Shown: piece by piece, positions 57,167-64,000 of the stretch
How positions within the stretch are numbered: position 1 is the stretch's first letter
Layout: each line of letters starts with the position of its first letter
From: Nitrospinaceae bacterium
GTDB lineage: Bacteria > Nitrospinota > Nitrospinia > Nitrospinales > VA-1
Length of the DNA stretch: 64,000 nt
Reading direction: 5' to 3'
NCBI GenBank assembly: GCA_029261595.1
Contig: JAJDAZ010000012.1
Span: forward strand, 16,588-80,587
Notes under the pieces: model-generated
Database searches by the model: none
Told to the model about the DNA's origin: nothing
The model's input: only the letters and a program-made list of their open reading frames with translations
Translations under genes and position numbers: made by a program

Positions 57167-58135
57167 TCAGAAGGGCCAAAAACCAGGTTTCTTGTTCGTG
57201 AACAGGATGGCGATCACTTCTTTTTCAAACGTGACCGGATAGTGACGCAGAGTGACAAGATACCCGTCCACCGGGGCGGCATATTCTTCCAGAGTTTCCC
57301 CCGTAGCAATACTCCTCATCTCCCCCAATTTTTGCCCCTGTTGCAGAAAACCTCCGACCCTGGCCTCCGCAACAAACAGGCCCGCCTGCGATGACATGAT
57401 AGGGCGCTCCGCATTGGCGGCATAGATTTGCAATTTGGCAACTGCCTTTTTGTTTCCGGGAACGGTCAAAACTCCGGTGTTCACCATCAATTCCACAAGA
57501 TTATCAAATAAAGAGTCGCACAACGAGCGGTCCAGGGCCTGCGGTTTTCCAGCGGACACGATCAGTGAGGGGATGTCGTTTTCCCGCCAGTGGCCGAACA
57601 GGCCCAATTTGAAATTCGTGGAATCGGGAAGTTTGCGGGCAATAGGGAGTCCCAGGCTTTCGGCCATTTTTTTAGTGGTCCGATCGGGGTCCACCAATTG
57701 AATGTGGGCGGCGTCCTCATAAAGCGGATCGGCTGTTTTCAGAATGACGCCGTGCGTGGAATCGGCGGTGTGGGTGAGGAGAGCCCGGGCGATGCGTTCG
57801 GTCACTTCCCCTTTGTCGCTTCCCGGAAAAGCCAGGTCAACATCGAGATCGTCGAAGGACCAGACATGGGTTCCCGATTGCGCCGCTTGCATATTGATGA
57901 CGGGGAAAATTTGTACCCTGCCTTTTAATTTGAAATCCGGCTCCTGGCCGCAGGCGACACGGTTCATGAACCGGGTCAAGAGGGAGTTGATATAAATTCC
58001 ATTCACCTGATCGCCGTGCAACCCGCTGACAATAGAAAGGACATTGTCGTCAGATTTACTGGCCTCCCAGGAGTTCTTGTAAACGGTGACCGCATCGCCA
58101 AACAGGGATGAAATGGATAGCAGGGTTTCTTTCAC
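57167..58135 (-). CDS. AstE/AspA (succinylglutamate desuccinylase) family protein lacking catalytic residues
   Basis: A 322-residue member of the zinc aminoacylase family by fold and similarity to its neighbour. The zinc motif HGDE reads HGDQ (Q43), the DxH zinc-ligand segment (DFHAS in the neighbour) is replaced by HGVILKTAD, and the catalytic glutamate segment (VETG) reads VSAG. The C-terminal beta-barrel (GLFVAEARVGGFLQQGQKLG) is kept. It is therefore probably a pseudoenzyme that may bind or regulate its partner. It starts 2 bases after the stop of the intact paralogue. Confidence 0.8.
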   Translation of the reverse strand: MKETLLSISSLFGDAVTVYKNSWEASKSDDNVLSIVSGLHGDQVNGIYINSLLTRFMNRVACGQEPDFKLKGRVQIFPVINMQAAQSGTHVWSFDDLDVDLAFPGSDKGEVTERIARALLTHTADSTHGVILKTADPLYEDAAHIQLVDPDRTTKKMAESLGLPIARKLPDSTNFKLGLFGHWRENDIPSLIVSAGKPQALDRSLCDSLFDNLVELMVNTGVLTVPGNKKAVAKLQIYAANAERPIMSSQAGLFVAEARVGGFLQQGQKLGEMRSIATGETLEEYAAPVDGYLVTLRHYPVTFEKEVIAILFTNKKPGFWPF

Positions 58136-58137
58136 GG

Positions 58138-59097
58138 TCAGAGCGTCTCTTTGAGGGCGATGCGGGCCAGCGGAGCGCCTTGATAAGTCACCGGCTGCTC
58201 TCGAAGGGTGAACAGGAGCCCCTCGGCGGGAAAGGTGACCGTTTCCAAAACTTCTCCTCGGACGGCATCCACGATCGTTCCCAGGGCATCGCCTTTTTGA
58301 ACCTGAGTCCCCAATGCCACATCGCTGACAAACAACCCGGCATGACCGGCCTGGACCAGAGCCACCTGTTTCGGGTGGACCAGAAGCGGTTGTTTGATTT
58401 CAGGCGATGGGTCCGCAAGGTCGAGAACGCCGGTCTGCCGGAGCAGGTGGATCATTCCCTGAAATATCTGTTCGCAATAATCCTGATGGATGCGCAGGCA
58501 GATGCCCGTTTCCACCACCAGCGTGGCAATCTTTTTGCGGTTGAGATTATAACCCAGCGTGGATTCAAATACCGGCGCGGACGGATGCACCCAGACCACA
58601 TCCATATTGCACAGGGCGGCCAGGGGGATGAGTTTTTTATCAAATTCTTCAATGATCCGTATCTGCGGAAGTTCTTTCAAATGCAGATTGCTGGCATGAA
58701 AATCGACGACGATATCCGAAGACGCTTGTAGATCCTCAATCAGCGACCGGGCAAATTCAGCGGGTAGCGAGGCGACATTTTTATCACCCATCTTCCGGTT
58801 CATGTCCACTGAGAAAAAAGGCCAGAGCCGCGTTGCGGAGCCCAGGGCCGCAGGATTCACCGCCGGGTAGACGTGAATCTCCCCCCGAAACGCCTGCGGA
58901 CGCGTGGCCTTGAGTTGGCGAAGCGTGGCAATGATTCGATGGCAAAGGTACACCCCTTCCAGTTCGTCTCCGTGCAGACCGGCCACAAAGGAGACGCGTT
59001 TGACCGGCTTATCCTGAGCCGAGGTGAACGTCTGTTTGATGATTTCAATCGATCCGCCCAAAGGATTTTTATGGGAGGCGATGTTTTGCGTTTTCAA
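58138..59097 (-). CDS. AstE/AspA (succinylglutamate desuccinylase) family zinc hydrolase
   Basis: A 319-residue protein with HGDE (H42, E45), VDMNRKMG, DFHASN and VVETG, the zinc and catalytic residues of the aspartoacylase/succinylglutamate desuccinylase family. A C-terminal beta-barrel (GHAGLFVSDVALGTQVQKGD) follows. The substrate, probably an N-acylated amino acid or dipeptide, is unknown. It sits between an NtrC-like regulator (upstream) and its inactive paralogue (downstream), all on the minus strand. Confidence 0.85.
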   Translation of the reverse strand: MKTQNIASHKNPLGGSIEIIKQTFTSAQDKPVKRVSFVAGLHGDELEGVYLCHRIIATLRQLKATRPQAFRGEIHVYPAVNPAALGSATRLWPFFSVDMNRKMGDKNVASLPAEFARSLIEDLQASSDIVVDFHASNLHLKELPQIRIIEEFDKKLIPLAALCNMDVVWVHPSAPVFESTLGYNLNRKKIATLVVETGICLRIHQDYCEQIFQGMIHLLRQTGVLDLADPSPEIKQPLLVHPKQVALVQAGHAGLFVSDVALGTQVQKGDALGTIVDAVRGEVLETVTFPAEGLLFTLREQPVTYQGAPLARIALKETL

Positions 59098-59145
59098 GGC
59101 TGTTTCCCTGTCATGCGCTGGGGGCCGTTCTTGTTTTTTTGAGGC

Positions 59146-60603
59146 TCATGATCCCTCGGGATTTTTATTTTTTTTGATCTGGATACTCAAGGCGTCGATT
59201 TTTCGTTTGAGCGTGTTGCGGTTGATCCCCAGGGCTTTTGCCGTGGGAACCTGCTTGCCGGAAAAATGGTCCAGGAGAATTTCGAACAGTTGCTTTTCCA
59301 CGGACTGGATCAAACGGTCGTGCAGGGTGTCTTCCTCTTCCCATTTGTTGTTCGCGAGATAATCGCGGATCAGTTGGTTGAGTGTTTTCTCCCATTGTTC
59401 ATTCGAGGGCAATGCTTCCTCGGTGTCCGCCACCAGAGGCCCGGGAAGATGGTCCGGAAGGATGGGGCCGGAAAGAGCCAGAACCATGGCTCGTTTGATG
59501 ACGTTCTCCAATTCGCGGATGTTGCCCCGCCAGGAATGGCGGCATAGCAAACGTTCGACGGAGGGCGATAGATAAACAGTCCCTTGCGCCAGAGTGGGCG
59601 AAAATTTTTTCAAAAAATGATTTGCCAGTAACGGCACATCTTCCAGCCGTTCGCGTAACGGTGGCAGGTGAATGTGGATGACGTTCAATCGATGAAACAG
59701 ATCCTCCCGGAACCGTTTCTGTTCCATTAATTTTTCCAGGTCCTGATTGGTGGCGGCGAGGATGCGCACATTCACCTTTAAAGGTTCTTTTCCGCCGACC
59801 CGGTAAAACTCATGGTCCTGAAGCACGCGCAAAATTTTTGCCTGCAGGGGCGGTTCCATGTCGCCGATTTCATCGAGGAACAACGTGCCTCCGTCCGCCA
59901 GTTCAAATTTTCCCTGTTTGCGTTCCACCGCTCCGGTGAAGGCGCCTTTTTCCTGGCCGAACAGCTCCGATTCCAACAGCTCGCGGGAGATGGCCGCGCA
60001 GTTGATGGCAATGAACGGGCGGTCTCTCCGTGTGGAATAATAATGCAGGGCCTGGGCGACCATTTCCTTGCCCGTACCGCTTTCCCCGGTGATGAGAATC
60101 GGAAGGTCGGCGGCGGCGGATTTCCCGATGGTCTTGAAAATTGCCTGCATTTTTTTACTTTTGCCTATTATGGCGTCAATCGAAAACTCCTCCGGCGAGC
60201 TTTCGGGAGTTTCCGTCGGCGGAGCTTGAATCTTCTTAGAGGCCAGGGCTTTGTCCACCAGAGCGAATATTTCGTCAAAATCGAAGGGCTTGCTGACGTA
60301 ATCATAAGCGCCCAGGCGCATGGCCTCGATGGTGTTGTTCATCGTGTCCTGCGCCGTCATGACCACGATCTTGATGTCAGGATTTGTTTTTTTTACCCGT
60401 TTCAACAATTCCAGCCCGGTCATGCCTTCCATGAAAATATCCGTGAACACGGCCAGGTAATCGTTATTCAGGATTTTATCCAAAGCGTCTTCGCCGCTTT
60501 CGGCAGTGTCCACCTGGAAATTTTTTTTCCCAAATGCCTTTTTGAACACCCAGCGGATGTTCTCTTCGTCATCGACGATTAATATTTTTGGGTTCTGGTT
60601 CAT
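59146..60603 (-). CDS. NtrC-type sigma-54-dependent response regulator
   Basis: The receiver domain has D55 in AVFTDIFMEGM and the lysine in YVSKPFD. The AAA+ domain has Walker A GESGTGKE, GAFTGA (sigma-54 contact) and Walker B GTLFLDEIGDM. The C-terminal Fis-type HTH is SGKQVPTAKALGINRNTLKRKI. 485 residues fits. It is paired with the adjacent sensor kinase and likely activates sigma-54 promoters; targets are unknown. Confidence 0.95.
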   Translation of the reverse strand: MNQNPKILIVDDEENIRWVFKKAFGKKNFQVDTAESGEDALDKILNNDYLAVFTDIFMEGMTGLELLKRVKKTNPDIKIVVMTAQDTMNNTIEAMRLGAYDYVSKPFDFDEIFALVDKALASKKIQAPPTETPESSPEEFSIDAIIGKSKKMQAIFKTIGKSAAADLPILITGESGTGKEMVAQALHYYSTRRDRPFIAINCAAISRELLESELFGQEKGAFTGAVERKQGKFELADGGTLFLDEIGDMEPPLQAKILRVLQDHEFYRVGGKEPLKVNVRILAATNQDLEKLMEQKRFREDLFHRLNVIHIHLPPLRERLEDVPLLANHFLKKFSPTLAQGTVYLSPSVERLLCRHSWRGNIRELENVIKRAMVLALSGPILPDHLPGPLVADTEEALPSNEQWEKTLNQLIRDYLANNKWEEEDTLHDRLIQSVEKQLFEILLDHFSGKQVPTAKALGINRNTLKRKIDALSIQIKKNKNPEGS

Positions 60604-60617
60604 AGGCTTTTATTTTA

Positions 60618-61688
60618 TCACCTCTGTTGGACAGGAAGAAATACCTGTGCCGTGGTTCCCAGCCCTGCCTCGGAAGTGATTTTAATTTTTCCCCCATGAT
60701 TTTCCACGATTTTAAGGGATATGGGCAGTCCCAGGCCACTGCCCTTGCTCTTGGTGGTGAACAGGGGGGTGAACAGGTTTTTCATGTCGGATTCGCCGAT
60801 GCCCATTCCAGAATCAACGATCTCGACCACAATACTTTGCCCAGGGTTCGCCGTGGGGGAGGCTTTGATGCTATAGCCCGTGCTGACGCGCGTGATCAAC
60901 TGGATTTTCCCCCGGTCCGAAGACGCTTCGATGGCGTTTTTGATCAGATTGAAAAAAACCTGTTTCAACTGGTCCTCATCTGCCTGGATGAGCGGCAGGC
61001 TGGGATCGTAAACCTGTTCCAGCCGGATATTTCTTTGGGTCACCGCCTCCTGCTCCAGCAGGGTGATGTCTTTTAAAACTTTATGGATATTTATTTCCTG
61101 GATGTTTAATTCCCTGGGCCGGGTGAAATTCATCATCCGTTCGATCAACCGGTTGATCCGATCCACCTCAGAAATGACCACATCGAGATATTCCGTCTGC
61201 TCCGGGTTTTCCAGCTCCTGCCTGAGCAATTGCGCCGATGCGCGGATGCCTCCCAACGGGTTTCTGATCTCATGCGCCATCCCTAAAGTCAGGGACTCCA
61301 TCTGGGATAAATTGTCGAGGGTGCGGGAATAATCCTGCAGTTCCTTCAGCAGGCTCATATCCTTGACTTGAAGGATGGCGCCCTGAATGTGGCCGCTCTG
61401 ATCCAGATACGGAGAAAGGGTCAAACTGACGGGGAAAGGAGTCGCCGTGCTTTTTTGAAATCCCTCGCATTCCAGATCACGATAGGAGATGCCGGAGTCT
61501 AGAACCCGCTCGATTTTATTCTGAATGTCCGGCTGTATGGGAAAAAGTTCGGTTACCGGGCGACCTTCAAATAAATCTTTCGACCGGCGGAACATTTCTT
61601 CTACCGCCGGGTTGCTTTTCTGGATCGTCAGATCCCTGGAAACCAGCAGAATGCCATCGATGAGAGAGGAGAAAATATTTTGAAACAA
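60618..61688 (-). CDS. NtrB-like sensor histidine kinase
   Basis: A PAS domain (about residues 1-110, SLIDGILLVSRDLTIQKSNP) precedes HisKA with the phospho-histidine in GMAHEIRNPLGG, and HATPase with FFNLIKNAIEASS and GMGIGESD. No membrane segment. The chosen start is TTG 61688, with GAGGAGG 8 bases upstream; the longer open frame to 61961 runs inside fmdB in another frame and has no PAS-like sequence. It phosphorylates the downstream NtrC-type regulator. Confidence 0.85.
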   Translation of the reverse strand: MFQNIFSSLIDGILLVSRDLTIQKSNPAVEEMFRRSKDLFEGRPVTELFPIQPDIQNKIERVLDSGISYRDLECEGFQKSTATPFPVSLTLSPYLDQSGHIQGAILQVKDMSLLKELQDYSRTLDNLSQMESLTLGMAHEIRNPLGGIRASAQLLRQELENPEQTEYLDVVISEVDRINRLIERMMNFTRPRELNIQEINIHKVLKDITLLEQEAVTQRNIRLEQVYDPSLPLIQADEDQLKQVFFNLIKNAIEASSDRGKIQLITRVSTGYSIKASPTANPGQSIVVEIVDSGMGIGESDMKNLFTPLFTTKSKGSGLGLPISLKIVENHGGKIKITSEAGLGTTAQVFLPVQQR

Positions 61689-61719
61689 AATGAGAACCTC
61701 CTCTGGGATGCGGAAGCAA

Positions 61720-62115
61720 TTATTTGGAGGTCTTGGATGTTTTCTTTTTGCCACCGGAATAGGGATTTTTAGCCGAAGATTTTTTTGCCGCCGGTTTTTT
61801 GTCAGCAGGTGGCTTGGCCGCCGGTTTGGCTTCGGCTTTTGGGGTGGAGCTGTCGCCCGTTGCGGCTGGAGCGTCGCCTGTAGCTGGTTTGGCCTGTTTC
61901 TGGTCCTTGTCCCAACCCTGTTTGCGCGAATCCGAGGGGTAATCGTTGGCGTACCAGCCATCGCCTTTCAGAATAAATCCTCCCGCGGAGACCAGACGGC
62001 GGACCTTCCCGACGCAACCATTTTCCCCGTGTTTTTTTAAAGGCTTGGCGGAAATTGGCTGGATGATTTCAAAGGTCGTGCGACATTTTTCACATTCGTA
62101 TTCATAAATAGGCAT
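61720..62115 (-). CDS. FmdB-type zinc-ribbon protein with Ala/Lys/Pro-rich tail
   Basis: The first 45 residues are a FmdB zinc ribbon (MPIYEYECEKC, then GENGCVGKVRRLVS); the ribbon's second cysteine pair is reduced to one visible C. The remaining 85 residues are low-complexity A/K/P. Typical of FmdB-type regulators of unknown target. It lies upstream of the NtrB-like kinase on the same strand. Confidence 0.8.
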   Translation of the reverse strand: MPIYEYECEKCRTTFEIIQPISAKPLKKHGENGCVGKVRRLVSAGGFILKGDGWYANDYPSDSRKQGWDKDQKQAKPATGDAPAATGDSSTPKAEAKPAAKPPADKKPAAKKSSAKNPYSGGKKKTSKTSK

Positions 62116-62243
62116 TTATTCCTGACTCCCTAGCAGAGGCAAAATATTTCAGATCCATCTTAAAGGATAAGATTCAAATGGGGAAATGGCAAGATTCCCG
62201 GTGAATTTTGATGAAAAATCCATCAGATGGGTGGATTTGAGGG

Positions 62244-63161
62244 TCAAACCTCCGTCAGCCAGTGATTGAACTTCGGGTTATTGCCCCGGACGATGTCGAA
62301 ATAGGTTTTTTGAATCAGATCGGTGATTTTGCCTTTGGTCCCCGACCCGATGGTCCGATTGTCCACCTCGCGCACCGGCGTGATTTCCGCCGCCGTGCCG
62401 GTCAGGAAAATTTCGTCCGCGATATAAAGCTCATCCCGCGTGATGTGGCGCTCCTCCAGTGGGATATTGAGGTCCTTGCAGATTTCAAAAACCGCGTCGC
62501 GGGTGATGCCTTCCAGGTTGGAGCAGGCGAGGGACGGCGTTATGAGCTTGCCCTTATAAAGAACAAAAATGTTCTCCCCCGAGCCCTCGGACACAAAGCC
62601 GCTGGGGTCCAGCAGGATGGCCTCGTCGTAACCGTCCTGGACCGCTTCGGCCTTGGCCATGATGGAGTTGATATAGTACCCGCAGGCCTTGGCCCGGGTC
62701 ATGGACACGTTGACATGGTGGCGGGTGAACGAGGAAATACGCACCCGGATCCCCTTGTTGATGCCGTCGTCGCCGAGATAAGCGCCCCACGGCCACGCCG
62801 CGACGGCGACCCGGACATTCACGCCCGCAGGGTTCAGCCCCATTTTATTGTGCCCCAGAAAGGCGATGGGGCGGATATAACACTCCTCCAGTTGATTCTC
62901 CCGGACGACATTGAGGATCGTGGCAAAAATTTCTTCATTCGAGTAGGGGATTTTGATGCCCAATATGGTGGCGGAGGCGAACAGGCGGTCCACATGTTCC
63001 TTCAGCCGAAAAATGATGGATTTCTTGGCGGTCGTTTGATAACACCTGATACCTTCAAAAACACCGAATCCATAATGCAGTGTGTGGGTCAGCACATGGA
63101 CATTGGCCTCGTGCCAGGGGACCATTTTGCCGTCCAGCCAGATTTTTTCAGATTTTTCCAA
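62244..63161 (-). CDS. ilvE: Branched-chain amino acid aminotransferase
   Basis: A fold-type IV PLP enzyme: the schiff-base lysine is in [12 protein letters not shown] near residue 156, and the phosphate-binding region [12 protein letters not shown] and LEGITRDAV follow. [13 protein letters not shown] at the N terminus is typical. It transfers amino groups to branched-chain 2-oxo acids. 305 residues fits IlvE. Confidence 0.95.
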   Translation of the reverse strand: MEKSEKIWLDGKMVPWHEANVHVLTHTLHYGFGVFEGIRCYQTTAKKSIIFRLKEHVDRLFASATILGIKIPYSNEEIFATILNVVRENQLEECYIRPIAFLGHNKMGLNPAGVNVRVAVAAWPWGAYLGDDGINKGIRVRISSFTRHHVNVSMTRAKACGYYINSIMAKAEAVQDGYDEAILLDPSGFVSEGSGENIFVLYKGKLITPSLACSNLEGITRDAVFEICKDLNIPLEERHITRDELYIADEIFLTGTAAEITPVREVDNRTIGSGTKGKITDLIQKTYFDIVRGNNPKFNHWLTEV

Positions 63162-63288
63162 GGTAAAACCTCAAAGGGTGTGATTAGCGTGTTAAGGTAA
63201 GATATTATTGGCCCTTAGCGATAAAATCAAGGCAAATAAAAACATTGACATGGTAAAAGAGGTTTGTTAGCTTTCTGCTTCCAATCGA

Positions 63289-63361
63289 GGGCCGCTAGCT
63301 CAGTTGGTAGAGCACCTGCCTTTTAAGCAGGTGGTCGAAGGTTCGATCCCTTCGCGGCTCA
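63289..63361 (+). tRNA. tRNA-Lys (UUU)
   Basis: Acceptor GGGCCGC/GCGGCTC (one G-U), D arm GCTC/GAGC, anticodon stem CCTGC/GCAGG with loop CTTTTAA giving UUU at 34-36, T arm GAAGG/CCTTC, A73. No CCA is encoded. Confidence 0.97.
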
Positions 63362-63398
63362 CTTTTCTATGTTATCTGAAGTTGAGGCAACTCAGAAC

Positions 63399-63476
63399 GT
63401 CCCCATCGTCTAGCCTGGCCCAGGACACCGGCCTTTCACGCCGGCGACGCGAGTTCAAATCTCGCTGGGGACGCCA
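63399..63476 (+). tRNA. tRNA-Glu (UUC), CCA encoded
   Basis: Acceptor GTCCCCA/TGGGGAC, anticodon stem CCGGC/GCCGG with loop CTTTCAC giving UUC, G73 followed by CCA. It lies next to the integrase and is a likely attachment site for the element to its right. Confidence 0.96.
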
Positions 63477-63520
63477 ACTTCACAACGCCTTACATCGATT
63501 TTGAGAATGCTCAAAAACCA

Positions 63521-63542
63521 TTTGGGCAACCATTGGGCAACC
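63521..63542 (+). repeat. Direct repeat of an 11-bp unit beside the integrase
   Basis: TTTGGGCAACC followed directly by ATTGGGCAACC. It lies 5 bases before the integrase stop, the usual place of integrase arm sites or att-adjacent repeats. Confidence 0.55.
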
Positions 63543-63546
63543 GTAC

Positions 63547-64000
63547 CTAATTGTCCAATGTTCCGAAGGCTTCTTTAAGGGTTTCATCATACGGGTGGAC
63601 GTAAATTTGGGTGCATTTAGAGCCTTCTGAATGTCCCAATCCACGCCCGATCAAATCCATATTGTAGCCAGCGTTACCAATCAATGAAGCAACAAAATGC
63701 CTTAGGCTTTTTGCGCTGAATTCACCCAATCCTGCGGTATTAAATGCCCGGCCCAATGCCTTTGCAACCTGCCGAGGATTAATCCCGTTGAACAACTGTC
63801 CGTCAAGGTTCCTCACCTTGATTGACCTCAGTAAAGCATTCAATCTCCTACAAATTGGGATCCTGACAGGGTTCCCGGTTTTACACCGGTTCCCCTTTAT
63901 CCACCCAGTTTCCAAATCAATTTGATCCCAATTCAAGCTGACTACTTCTTTAACATCCATTGAAGTGAATGCCAGGATCTGGTAAATCATTTCGTACGAT
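63547..64000 (-). CDS. Tyrosine recombinase (integrase), C-terminal part, running off the window
   Basis: The frame is open to the window edge, so only the C-terminal catalytic part is present. Visible motifs are AKSLRHFVASLI (the HxxR-type region), IGRGLGHSEGSK, and the nucleophilic tyrosine in TQIYVHPYDE. The gene points toward tRNA-Glu and is at the edge of an integrated element, whose body lies to the right, outside the window. Confidence 0.85.
   Translation of the reverse strand, partial: SYEMIYQILAFTSMDVKEVVSLNWDQIDLETGWIKGNRCKTGNPVRIPICRRLNALLRSIKVRNLDGQLFNGINPRQVAKALGRAFNTAGLGEFSAKSLRHFVASLIGNAGYNMDLIGRGLGHSEGSKCTQIYVHPYDETLKEAFGTLDN

Noticed and set aside
61689..61961. N-terminal extension of the NtrB-like kinase (about 90 residues rich in Arg and Pro)
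   Set aside because: It overlaps fmdB in another frame and has no domain character; TTG 61688 with GAGGAGG is a better start.

Overview
The window reads as chromosomal DNA of a Gram-negative bacterium of moderate G+C (about 50-55% by eye). Supporting signs are periplasmic lytic transglycosylase, lipoprotein signal peptides, a sigma-54 response regulator, an adenosylcobalamin-dependent ribonucleotide reductase and a PurS/PurQ/PurL-type purine pathway. The gene mix resembles Nitrospinota (Nitrospina-like) genomes, but that is inference; no rRNA or marker tree is available here. Nearly all of the window is ordinary housekeeping and accessory chromosome. The right edge enters a mobile element.

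Layout. 1-4.2 kb: the end of an SbcD/YhaO-like nuclease, its YhaN-like ATPase, and a radical SAM protein. 4.4-12.4 kb: a thioredoxin-like protein, a UPF0182 membrane protein, and a leftward purS-purQ-purL-purF operon. 12.5-16.9 kb: a multipass membrane protein, a bifunctional aldolase/dehydrogenase and an Smr protein, followed by a duplicated tail of the aldolase gene. 17-19.4 kb: an AT-rich pair, a PhnD-like binding lipoprotein and a histidine kinase, probably acquired. 19.4-22.6 kb: leftward guaB-guaA, then a large composite inverted repeat. 23-28.5 kb: a secreted transglutaminase-like protein and nrdJ behind paired NrdR-like boxes. 28.6-29.4 kb: an AT-rich HARE-HTH gene immediately followed by two tRNAs whose anticodon loops are out of the usual register. 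29.4-36.6 kb: an FGE-like lipoprotein, TPR/Sel1 proteins, a methyltransferase and a J-domain protein. 36.9-40.3 kb: pstSCAB. 40.3-45 kb: TPR proteins, an AhpD-like protein and a DUF3179 protein. 45.3-48.5 kb: gnd-zwf-pgl with a possible 17-residue leader peptide. 48.5-51.5 kb: a molybdopterin oxidoreductase, an ArsM-like methyltransferase, and an ECF sigma/anti-sigma pair. 51.5-56.4 kb: a DUF362 protein, a MiaA-lytic transglycosylase fusion and a TrmN6-like methyltransferase. 57-63.2 kb: two tandem AstE/AspA-family proteins (one without the catalytic residues), an NtrB/NtrC-type pair, an FmdB zinc-ribbon protein and ilvE. 63.3-64 kb: tRNA-Lys, tRNA-Glu and the C-terminal part of a tyrosine recombinase.

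Functionally, purSQLF and guaBA cover part of de novo purine synthesis, gnd-zwf-pgl the oxidative pentose phosphate branch, pstSCAB phosphate uptake, and nrdJ deoxynucleotide supply. The most unusual items are the tandem tRNAs with displaced anticodons next to the HARE-HTH gene, the in-frame MiaA-transglycosylase fusion with an altered P-loop, the catalytically dead AstE paralogue, and the relic of a duplicated aldolase gene fused to the end of smr. No complete, clearly new multi-gene defence or mobile system is visible.
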